This document shows, piece after piece, positions 24,221-36,400 of a stretch of DNA of 64,000 nucleotides. The DNA is taken from assembly GCA_935421135.1 (NCBI GenBank), contig OW285190.1, positions 17,122,501-17,186,500 on the forward strand, given 5' to 3'. The translations under genes and the position numbers were made by a program. The stretch comes from Bugulina stolonifera. Taxonomy: Eukaryota; Bryozoa; Gymnolaemata; Cheilostomatida; Bugulidae. Each line of letters begins with the position of its first letter. Within the stretch, counting starts at the first letter, position 1. The notes below the pieces were generated by a model, which had not been told where the DNA came from, ran no database searches, and saw only the letters and a program-made list of their open reading frames with translations.

Positions 24221-24228
24221 TATAAAAG
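24221..24228 (+). promoter_or_regulatory. Possible TATA box of gene B
   Basis: TATAAAAG, 180 bases upstream of the gene B start codon and just upstream of the conserved ETS-like block at 24272-24300. Transcription start not known. Confidence 0.35.
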
Positions 24229-24271
24229 AGTGAGATAAGATTAGAACTAATAGAAAGTCACATTGAGTTGA

Positions 24272-24300
24272 GTGAACAAGGAAGTAGTCACATACTAGTA
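24272..24300 (+). promoter_or_regulatory. Promoter-proximal ETS-like block of gene B
   Basis: GTGAACAAGGAAGTAGTCAC followed by ATACTAGTA; matched at 391-418 (gene A) and 21932-21965. GGAAGT is an ETS core. Confidence 0.4.
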
Positions 24301-24407
24301 CTCTTTCTGTGCAGTCATCTATTATTAACTCTACAAGTAAAGTATAAAGTGCTATAAATATTCTATAAATATCATATAATGAGAAGCCACTAGAACTCTA
24401 CACGAAG

Positions 24408-24471
24408 ATGGATAAATGCCTTCAAATACTCTGTGGATGTGTGCTGGTGTTACTACTCCTGGTTAATGGAG
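24408..24471 (+). CDS. Gene B exon 1: signal peptide
   Basis: ATG followed by a Cys/Leu-rich hydrophobic stretch (LQILCGCVLVLLLLVNG), ending in phase 1 at GGAG|GTATGT. Similar in length and phase to the gene A signal exon at 502-568. Confidence 0.8.
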
Positions 24472-27400
24472 GTATGTGGTTGCCAATATAGCTATATGAT
24501 ACAATAATTTCTGTATATGCATGTTGTTCAAAAACATACACTGCTTTCTGCTGTTCACAGTAAAATAGAATAATGAAATTTCATATAGCTATTTGTCTGC
24601 GTGTGCCTGTGCAGGTAATAATTATGTAAGCCTGCCGTTTCAATTGCATGTATAAATATTTTGCTCTTACTAATACTTGCCCCACTACATGGAGATGGCT
24701 GTGAAGCTCATGCTCTTCATTTGTTGCTGCAGTTAGAACTGCTATAAAGTGTAGATGTAGATGGAATCAGTTGTACTGTTTCTCTGTGTTTCGTTTCCAC
24801 AGATTAAGTGCTGGATCATGAAAAAAATCATTTGCTCTTTAATTTGCAATGCTCATAATAAATATCAAATCGTAGCTTGCATTAAATTACTAGTTAGTTA
24901 TTTACAGCTGGTATAAATAAATTGTAAGGAAAATTTGCCTTTTGTACAGGGAGAAAAAGAGAAACTATTATAATATAATATTATGCTGGGGAAGTAGTTG
25001 TTCCACATGATGGAATGGTGCCCAATGTATGAAAGACTGTGATTTAGTATAGCACACTAAATTAAATAAAGGCTTCTATTAATATGCAAGGTAGCTTAGT
25101 TCAAGACTATGAAACCGACAATCAGTTCACTTGTATATTGAAGCTAGGTATTGTAATGGTAGATTTTGCATAATTTAATTGCTAAATCTGGGATTTAAGT
25201 AAATTCAGTTTGGTTGTAGAATACCACTATTTGCAACTCATAATGTTAATCTAGGGTCACTTATTTCAACAAGTACAAATTATAGGCATCAAAACGATAC
25301 ATTTTACTGAAGGTTCTATAGAGCTTGAGAGTGATTTGAGAGAATCATAACTACATAATATGCTGTTTCATAACTACTTTAGATGGTTTAGTGAGGTATG
25401 GTATCCCAATGAACATTTCCACCTAAGGAAAGAGCTGTTTAAACTTTAACACATTTATAATAACTATATTTTAGACCATAAGATAATAAGTTTACAATAA
25501 AATATGATCCTACACATTTGCGCAAAAGTAAGAGAGAAGTCCCAATAGTAACAATAGTACAAAGTACAATAGTACAAAATTGCCATGACAAAATATAATA
25601 ACTTTCCATGCTGAAAGACTAGACCTTGGTCCAAGAGACGTGTATACAAAGAGTATCTGTTAGTAGTAGTCACCCAGTGAGTGATGGTAAAGAGCAGAGT
25701 TCCATACATGATTGTATGCTACATATATATAGCTGCTATAAATAGCTTGGTGTTCTGATTGGACCATTTGGTGCCCAAAAGCCGGCAAAACAAAATAAAG
25801 AAAAATTTAGGTGTATTCAGCTAAAACAGACATAAATTAAGCGATTTACACCGCACAAGCTATTATCGCGCTAGGTAGTCCACACCGCACAAGAGATCAT
25901 GCTCAAAGTGGTGCTTGATATAGGGCCTATTAAAAACATTAATATGGGTAATAAAATGTGGTGTCATGTCTACATTTTGGCATAAAATAAAGCAGGTCAC
26001 ATCGGTCAGCTGAGGACAACAATTATTAATATGCATGTCTATCTCCTGGTACGAGCTTGCGAAAAAATGATAATCGGTTATAATTAACAAACCATAAAAA
26101 CAGGACAAAATAATTAAAGTTGTACAAATGTGTATGCTATAGAATGTGTTGTGTATACAGTAGAGTAAACTATAGAGTATAGAGTCAAAGTTAACATTGT
26201 ACATGTATAGTGGATAAGTAGTGTATATTGTAGTTCATGCTGCCACAGCTTGTATATTCACTGTAGATATAACATTAAATATAGACCTAAATAATAACTG
26301 GCTACACTGCAATATTATGATCTTAACAATAAGTTATATGCTGATGAATTTCTGAAGGACTACCAGATGTAATGGCCAGTTATTGATTGGGCTACTTACA
26401 TGTATGTACATTACCTTGTAATTAGGCTGCTACCATTTTTGCTGTACAAAATTTGTAAAGTTTAAAATTATTGGTCATAAATTACAGTATGCATTAAATA
26501 CCCAATACTGTGACTTATAAATTGTAGCAGGTCCATGTATATTATGCTATTTAATAGTCTAATATAATACAGCATTTACTAACATAAGTTGCATTTTAAT
26601 ATAAAGACTATGGTTCAGATATTACTTAGAATGTATTAACTATATAATTGTAGGGTCATCATAATATTTAATATACACATTTTGCAATTATTTAACAGAC
26701 ATATTAGACTAAGGTCTTCAGCCTTAATATGGGTAGTTAATGAGCTATCCAACTGATAAATATGAACTTTAATATGTGTAATAACGGGCTATTAACTAAT
26801 GACCTAACACTGGTCAAGGAAATGGACTACGATGAACTAACTTATAATCTAATACTGGTCAATAATATAAGCGGTGATGAGCTCACTGAATTAATGTATG
26901 ATATCAGCTGAAAGCAGTACCAGGACATATGAGAACGACTGTGAACCGCAAGTTCCAGAAATAGCGGCAGAATAGACGTAAACCGGTGACAGTTGTTAGA
27001 CTAAGACACTATGAAAACCAGCAACCCTATGGTTCGGTTATTATTTCAACACCCGTAATTAGTTACACTACAAAAAAATATGTAATATACCAAGTAACAC
27101 TTGAACAGCCCAAGACTTACTAATATAGACCAAGAACTTGTGTTAATAATGATTAATTAATTTTGAGGCATATAAAAGTCAGCCCCACTAGTAACTCAGC
27201 CTCTTTTGACCAGCTCTCTTGACCACTTAGGATCTCAAGACACATCTACAGACTTTTAAGGTATTGTTTTGTGTATTATTTTATATGGATGATACTTGCT
27301 CTTATAGTTATACTTATTCTATGTAGTGATATAATAAAACCATTATAACATATTATTTAATTCACATCTTATTCTCTAATGCTAGTTTAATATTATGCAA

Positions 27401-30400
27401 GGCATAGCCTTGTAGTAGGAATTTGTGCTACATATAATTAATGCAACATGATGACTGTAATGTATAATATGTACTGTTACCATTAATAAACCTTGCCTCG
27501 TCAATTGAACTAGGGATTGTTGGGTTCGTGTTGTAATGTTGATAAAGGTCGTTAGTTCATAACAAAATTTTAAAAACCATTTATACAGCAACAAAATATT
27601 CCTGCAGAATCAAGATTATCTTATGTGTACACACTTATGAATAACCTGAACGCTGTTAATATCCAGACTGCTATGTTATTTAATCAATCCGTAGTACGGG
27701 GGGGGGGGGGGGGGGACAAAGTGCCAAAATACTGTTTGATATTGATATCGGTGTGATTGGATGTAGTACATCTAACTGTCACTGTTACACTCACTGTTGC
27801 AAGGTATATTTATTATGCCTAGCCCTCAAAGCGTATTTTGTCACATAAATGTACTACATTTATACCAAACAGTAAACACCTCCAGCAATGTCGTAACATT
27901 ATGACAAAGTGCCAAAATACTGTTTGATATTGATATCGGTGTGATTGGATGTAGTACATCTAACTGTCACTGTTACACTCACTGTTGCAAGGTATATTTA
28001 TTATGCCTAGCCCTCAAAGCGTATTTTGTCACATAAATGTACTACATTTATACCAAACAGTAAACACCTCCAGCAATGTCGTAACATTATGAAATAATAT
28101 ACAATCTTGTGTAGTATAATTATATTGTTGTAGGTAGAACAACTCCTACCAACATAGCTAGAGGTAAAGCTACAGCATCATCCAGTCCTAGTGCACGTGG
28201 TAGGAATCCTTCTATAGTAGTAGATGGTGTGACTGAAGACTCTTCAATTGGTGGTGGAACTGGAAATGGGTTAAACTGTGCTGACTGTTTCTACATAGGA
28301 CTATCAGCATCACCTCATCACTGGAGGGTAGATCTTGAGAATCAGCACTTCATAACACAAGTTAAAGTATACACAGGTATGTATGCCTGTAGGTAAAATG
28401 TACATGTATAATATATACTGCACATAACCCACTAAGATAATAAATGAGCATTAGTTACAAATAATATTATGTTACCTTATAAATTACTTTTGAATGGATA
28501 ACTTGATATAACTCGTATACATTTGTACCTCAGTGAGACATCCTACATGTACATATTCTAGACGGAAATTATTTACATGCAGATGTAGATTGTGTTTTTG
28601 ATTTCTGTAATTACTTGGGATAAATCACTCATCGATCAATTTTAGCAACTCTTTGAAATGTTTGAATTGTTTTGTGGCTATCAGTGCAATAATGTCTCTT
28701 TTAGTCGAATGTAGAATTCAATACTTGTTTGCTATATTCGACCAGCATTATTTTTACAGTTTGGTATTGCTTTTACTTGGACCAACAGTTAAGTCCATGC
28801 ACTAAGATACAGAGATGACAACTTTGGTTACTCTATGAAGTGTTGCTATTGAATTAAAATAAACACCATCCTGCAGCCAGTTCCATATTTCTATATTCTG
28901 CTTGAAGAAACTCCATGGAGTAATTTGTAGGTACAATCTAACAGTGCACCATTAACTATGTATTACCAATTAATAGCACACCCAAATATCACCATGGAAA
29001 CATCACCACACCTCAGGTGACATTTAATAACAAACCAAGAGTTCGATAACTTTTCGAAACTACATTTATAATACTATAAGTACAAACCCACTTTGGTGAT
29101 TATTATACTGAAGAGCCAGTGTACATGTACACCCATTAGCGTACAAGCGCTTGCATCAATGGTGAAATTGAAGAAGTTATTTTGCCAGTTTATTGAATAA
29201 TTCCCTAATATTTTGTATTCTACCTCTTGGCCCATTGTACTAGGATTCTCTCTTGCCGCTTTCAGACAATTATATAAAATATAATGTACCACTGTTGTAG
29301 GTAAAGTAGCATACACAATGTCAGATGTTAGTATCCTAACAAGGGGAGATGAGTCACCATTTGTAGATCCATCAGATCATCCAGACCAGTGGAATCAGAT
29401 ATACTCTGGTAGTATCAATGGAGAGTTTACTAAGACACTAGACACTGCTGTGTATGCTAGACATGTAGCAGTACGTGTACCAGTTAGTAGACAGTTAGTA
29501 CTGACAGAAGTGGAGGTCTATGGATATGGCAAGTAATTTCAAATATTCGTCCACTTAGCCCCAGCATAATATGTATGCCACTCTGAGCTTAACCAGCCGG
29601 CTCCAACACACCACATTTCAGTAATTGGCTGAGTGAAAGTATCATCAACAGTCTTAAGGAATTGGAGATCTGTCAACCATTCTGAATGCTTGCGGAAATG
29701 AAAACGTACTTTGCACTAATGCTGAAAGTATGTTTCCTGAGTTTTCTGTACTTTTGATGATAATAATTATTTTATAATCATAAAATCTCTCCTTCTTCTA
29801 CTTATTACCTCAATTTGTATTACAGCTGTGACTGAGTTCAAACCAACAAATCTACAGATAACTGAGGTTACATCAGACTGTGTTACACTGACATGGAGTC
29901 ATCCATATGATGATAAAGCTAAGTACCAGGTATATGATGTACCTTTACATCCTATTAGGCTACACAGTAGCAAGTGTTGAAAATGGATTCTTCATTATTA
30001 CTTGTGATTTAGACCTTTAAACTTGAAAGCTCAATCTATATTTTATTGAATTTTGCTGGTCAGAGTTGATCAAGGGCATAAATGAGATATTATATCCTCA
30101 TCAGAGTCACTGCTGTTTTGTACTGCACCTATTGTATAACCTGAGGCAGTGAATGTATAGGTCTCTAGTTAGCTCATCCTGCCATCTCAAGAAATGTGTG
30201 GCCTACTAACTCTATTACTTACTATGTACAGTTACTATTATAATACTTACAGTATAGATGTGGGAGTAGCTCATGGAAATCCACAGATAATACTAGACCT
30301 CTTGCACTGTGTAGAATATCACCATCTGCTGGTATGACGTGTAGAGTTAGAGTTGAAGCTGTAGCTGAAACTGAACTATCAACGGATATCAGATGTTCAG

Positions 30401-33400
30401 GTGAGTTGATGCTTATAGTAGCAGCTAAAGAGTATGATGAACTGTCAGGGTGGCACAGTTGGTGGCATACAAGCACACAAACCGAAAGGTTGTGAGTTAA
30501 ACTTCCAGCTGTGTCACTCTGGCAAAGGCCTTCAGCAAATCTTTCATTCTAGCTGCGCCTGTTCGGGTCAGGGCGTATAAATAATACAGGAGGTCCTGTG
30601 TAGTGTCTACATCCAAAACGCTCAGGTTAAAGATCCACCTCCGCCCTGATTCACAAAGAGAAGCCAGATTTTGGCGGGATATGTGACCACATTGGGTCGG
30701 CAGGTTGATGTAGTGGTCACTGGCCATGCACTCCTGTTGTGGAAGGTGAGCTCTTCCACTCATAGCCCAGCTCCGGTCACTCATACTAGTTTCGGATTTT
30801 TGAGGTCCATTAAATAGGATGGCCAAATGACTATACAGTAACCAAAAACCAAAAAACAGAAAAAACATGTCTAAATGTGAATATTTATGGTATACCGTCA
30901 CTTTACACGTGCAATAGAGACAGGTGCAATTTCACATAATTTTAACATAGCCAGGTTATTTTAGTAAAATGTGAAATAGAGAAGCTATCTCCTTCATTGC
31001 AGTTAGTGTTACCAACACCCAAATTTCTCAACTACAAATAAGAACCTAAGGTTACATGAAAGTGCATAATATGGAACCCAACTTTTACAATATTATAGGT
31101 CTTTGTGAGGGTGAGCCAATAGGTTTTGAAAAAGAAATGATGATTTCAAACTACAGACCATATTTTTATAGGTAATATGACAGAGTGTCACAGTAATGCA
31201 ACCGAACTAATACATGTTATTATAGCTACAATATACATCATGTACACGTATATGCTTAAAAATGTAACGACAGATTATAGGCATACACACATTCGCTGCC
31301 GTTTTATATTGTATGTACTGTTGTACATGTTATGCAATTAGCTGTTGTAAAACTTTAGGCTCAAATCTCTGTTAGCTTTTTTCTTCAGTTGTGGGACCAA
31401 GTCCCTGGCAGTTCAGTGATCAATTTTCGTACAGGAAAAATATAACACACTGTACTATTTTTATGCACTGTTAATGCGGTGCATATTTTGAATTGAACTG
31501 AGCAAATAATAGTAAATAAAGTATTATCTATGCCTAGCACAGTTATATCATAGACTGTGATTAGGCACAGGGTACTAAGACTTGAGCAACTGTCTTTACA
31601 GTACAGAAGGTTGGACAGAAGTCGAATCTTATAGCGTCTAATCCTGAAATAGGCTTGTAATCTATATTGTGGATTTCTATCCGGATGTACGCTATGCCTA
31701 ATGTTGTTGAGAGAACCTACTAAATACAATTTCCATAGTATTTGTTATGCTATATAAACTACATTGTAATAAAATGCTTTCCATGACCAACATCGCATTG
31801 TATATTCCAATAACAAGGACTGCTAGGTGGATAGCTGAATTTTTGTGAGCGTTTCTACCTAAGCACTAGATTCAACAAATAAATTTTCATGTATATAACG
31901 TGTTCAATATGTTGGACTGCTTATGAGTCATAAAAGTTCATTGTGATAGTAATAGCCATACATAGATATGAAATCTGCTGCTGATTACCGTGTACGTGTA
32001 GTTGTACCTACACAGTTGTACATGGGATTGTACACAATCTGACTGTTACTGGTTGCAGAGATGTATGAGTGAATATCCCTGCACAAAGGTTGATTACAAT
32101 TATATGGTTATTAATATGTATCGCTTGAATGTGCCACACCAGTGACAGCTTTCCACCACATAAAAATAATGATATGCTATTTTATTTTATGCAATCAAAT
32201 ATTTGCTGGTCTGACATTATTTTCATTGAGGACAATTTCTACATGTACATACCCGATAGACCAGTCAGTATGATAAATGTATATAATGTGAACACTTTTG
32301 ATCTTTTAGAAAAAAATCACCAGTTTAAAAACTTTAGAATCTTAAAACTGTGTTGCTTTACCTGATTTCAGCAATGCTTACATCTATCTTTACAGGATAC
32401 ATGGTGAGCTCTGTTTGTGTATCTGCTTTGTTAATTCTGACTGGTTCAAACCCCATAACTGTAAATATAATATTGATTAAATTGATAATTGTTGCTTAAA
32501 GTCAGGACTTGATTAGGATAGACTAAGAAATCCAAGAGCAAACATTTCCTGTCAACTTGAATTTTGTTGAGTGCTATGTATATTTACATGGAAATAACTA
32601 TAATTTATATAAATATAAGACCTTCAACATGTGTATATCCAGTTACTGATGTGACAGGACTCTCTCCAGCAATATTAACAGCTTTTACTCTACATTCTAT
32701 TTTCTCAGCAGATCTAAATCCACAGACAGTGTGAGGTTGTACTTCTGTTAATGAGACATTGGTATAAGAACTTGTTTCAGAGGTTGTGTAGTTGCAGGAA
32801 ACCTAAAATTAGAAAACAAGAAAGAAACAAGACGTGTTGAGGGTGTGCATCTGAGTTGTACTCAAATGTAGCATGGGTTCCATATTCCAAATGTAGCATG
32901 AGTTCCATATTCCAAATGTAGCATGAGTTCCATATTCCAAATGTAGCATGGGTTCCATATTACTTTTCACCAGTATTTCATAATGTTTTGTCTCTGATAT
33001 GATTTTTACAGAAATAGCTTACCAAAATAATATTGGCTAAACCCAAATTTATAGCAATGTAATAGCAATATTAGTTTTGACTTCAGTTTAACGTCTCTTA
33101 TGCAATTTGAAATGGGTAGAGTGTCATCCAGAAGATTACCTGGTAGTGAGTGATGACACCATTTGGTTCTGCTGGCTCTTTAATGTCAGAGTAGACACAG
33201 GATGAGTTGAACTCTAGCTCCAATCCTGGTCCACTGTACGGAGCTGAAGAATACATGTAGATGAAAATAAACAATACAAACTATATTAATTACAGTCAAA
33301 AAAAGGCTATAATTTATTATGTAACATCTTATGTAATCAGAATAAATTTCACAATTTATGATTATTAGTATTTGCAGCAGGAACTTTACCCAGGCTGCCA

Positions 33401-36400
33401 CTAAATGGATTATTTCTTTGGAGTTGCTTTTGTGGGAGTTAACCAATGAGCAGTTTAGACCCATACAAGGATAAGAGAAATTTATACTATCTTAAGAGCA
33501 AATTATTGATAAGTGCATAGAAATTTCCATACACTAATGATGTAAAACTGCCATTTAGTGAACAGTTCATTGCCTGCAATAGAGTGGAGGTAGGAATATG
33601 TTCTCTGACCACATTGCCAAAGAACTCTTACCTAACTCTGGTGTAAGAATATTACTTGGCTCCGATGATGACGCCCTCAAATCATTGTTAAAGTATTCAA
33701 TTCTTGAGGATTTGACCGTTCTAGTCAGTTAGGTAACACTTTTAGCTTCAAGATGATATGCAAATTGACTATATTTACTTTATTTACTTCAGTGTAATCA
33801 GACTGTAAAGTTTATATATTGCCAAAAATGCTCAGCTATTCAACAATAGGTGAATAAGTGACGTCACTTGTTCAGGTTATCACTAGTGCGATCAAGCGGC
33901 ACGTTGACTACTAGTTCTATGAGCCGCGCAAACACTGATTGTTCTAATGCAAATTACTATGAATCACCGGTCTATATTTAGTATTCATGCAACATGTACA
34001 TAGCTTAATTCTTCAACTACTAATGTGTGAAGGGGATTCTACTTTTGTCCCGATGATTTGCGGAAATTTGTCAATGAACATGGGCTTGCTTACAATTGGT
34101 TTTAATAGGTCAACTAGTCATGTGCACTAGTACAATAAACTAAACTATAATATTGTAAACAGCATTATTCCTACAGTAACAATGTTAACAATTGACCTAT
34201 TTATAACTAACACTCTCTCATTGGTTGTCTTTGTTTCTTTGTTCAACTATGTGAATGCTCTTTCATATTGAACAGACAAGTGACATCAATGAATAGTTGG
34301 AAATTCCTGGCAAAATTTCCTGAGCTTTTACAAAATCACTATATTTCAGCGATTTTTGGGGTTCAAATACAGCCATTTGTACATGTTCAACCAAGTCAAG
34401 TTGCATATCATTTTGAAACCCAAAATATGAACTTACTAACTAAAATACCTATATTTTGAATCTTGTACTACTTTAACAGCTATCAGTATTAGTGTGTGGT
34501 TTGTGTATGGATTCAAGTCGTCTATTATTGCTTCTCTTTTATCAGTTGGAAGATATTTGTTATGGAATATCTCTTCTATTTTTAGCTCCACAGTCAGATT
34601 GTAGTACAAGATAGATTCACAACCAGGTTCTGATTCCTGGAAAACAGTAGCACAACTTATATTGAAATAAAATCACTCAGTTTAAAGATTAAAAAGATTA
34701 TAAATTCTTTTGGCAAAAAAGGAGGAGCACAGAAAATTATTATTTTTAGGTTGCAACTTAATTGATATTAAATAGAAACAAAATATTTCTGACATGGTGC
34801 TACACAGGGCAAATCAGTCTAAACATTCTTTTGGATATTACATTAGGCTATCGCCTAAACAAGTTTTAGTGTTGTACTGACGTGATTTATTCTCATTATA
34901 ACTGACTCCTAAGACATACATGCATCCTTATATATATTTCCTTACTCTAGCTTTAGTGCTATAAAGCTACTAGCTACAAAGCTATTACAAACACTACATC
35001 CCTCCATGGGTTTAGATACAAAAGAAGATATAATATCAAAAGAACAACTTTAAGAGAAAAATTACAAAACATATATTATTATTATAAAGCAAAATTGAAC
35101 AATGTTATTTAGAAACAAATATTCACTCTATGATTGCATATAAAAATCCTGAAAACGTTGAGGCACTTTCCTAACCCTAGAACTTGTCCTACGGGGAGGG
35201 GGGCTATTATGGGCACTATTATCATTTGTAGATGGACTGACATTAAGAGGGGGGATCTGGAGGATTACTCGCTCCCACATTTTCGCTGGAGACTGGGGAT
35301 GGAACCGGAGATAAAACTGGGCATGGATCAAGGGGTGAGACAGGGGAAGAATCCGACAACTGAACCTTCTTAGCAAAAGAAACATTCCTTCTTGTTGAGG
35401 AACCTGAAGGGCTGGCACACACTACATCAGAACCATCGAGTCCAACCACTGTGTGTTCTGTCGGGCTGAAATTGGTGTCCAGTTTTCCTCTATTCTTCTG
35501 TTTCATTAAGACTATATCGCCTACCTCTATCTCACTTTCCTTAGAACTCTTGTCTGCATACTCCTTCATACTCTTCTTGTAAATAGCATCAGAATCCTGA
35601 GCTTCTTCTTTTGTGCCCACAGCAGTGTCACCGAGCATAGGCAGCTTTGTGCGCATCTCTCGACCAAACATCAGAGTAAAAGGAGGTACTCCTGTACCAG
35701 TATGTGGTGTTGACTTGTATGCCATAGAAAACTCTTGTAATGCCTTGTGCAAATCTTTCCCTTCGGCTTTAGCAATCTTGAGCACTTTTAGAATAGTTCT
35801 ATTCATACGTTCAACTTCTCCATTTGCTTGGGGCCACAGTGGAGTGGTAGAAATCCATTTAATGGCACACTGCTTCAAGTATTCTTGAAACTCGCCCCCT
35901 GCAAACTGTGGACCATTATCAGATCTTATCATTTCTGGATACCCATAGTATGAAAAAACATGCTCTAAAAACAGTATAACTTTATCAGCCTTGGTACTGC
36001 GTAGAAATCCAAATTCAAAGATCCTACTAAAATAATCTACTAACACAACAACTGATCTACCATCAGGAAGAGGTCCAAGGAGATCTATACAGCAAAATTT
36101 CCATGGACTGTCTGGCATCTTGGTAGGAGAAATAGGACTCGGTGGGTTGCTGTTAGCTACTAATTGACATGAGAAACATTGCCGACATAGTGCCTCAGCA
36201 TCGTGGTCCATTCCTGGCCACCAAACCTTCAAGCGTAGTCTTTTCTTTGTTTTCACTATGCCTTAGTGACCTTCATGTGCCAGCTGTAACACTTTCTTTC
36301 GCAACTTGACAGGCACAAGAATTTTATTACCTCTCAAAATTACTCCTTCATAGCAACTCAACTCATTCTGGATAGATTTTGTAATTGCTGGACATGATTC

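Larger units (their letters stand above)
24472..28133. other. Gene B intron 1
   Basis: 3.66 kb, AT-rich, without recognised exons. It contains a TATA-box-like element at 27171-27178, an 18-base G tract at 27698-27715 and a 188-bp tandem duplication at 27715-28090. The direct segmental duplication begins at about 27584. Confidence 0.6.
27584..32310. repeat. Direct segmental duplication, copy 1
   Basis: Near-identical to 39254-43949 with a constant offset of 11639 across the exons. It carries F5/8 (28134-29528), FN3 (29826-30400), a SINE and downstream intron. The match ends one base past the acceptor of the next exon (TCTTTTAG|A), after which copy 1 runs into the inverted gene A segment. Confidence 0.92.

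Noticed and set aside
29074..29316. 80-residue minus-strand frame, repeated at 40713-40955
   Set aside because: Intronic and overlapping the F5/8 exon antisense; identical in both copies only because the DNA was duplicated recently.
30497..30901. 134-residue minus-strand frame, repeated at 42136-42540
   Set aside because: Lies in a tRNA-derived SINE duplicated with the segment; no domain.
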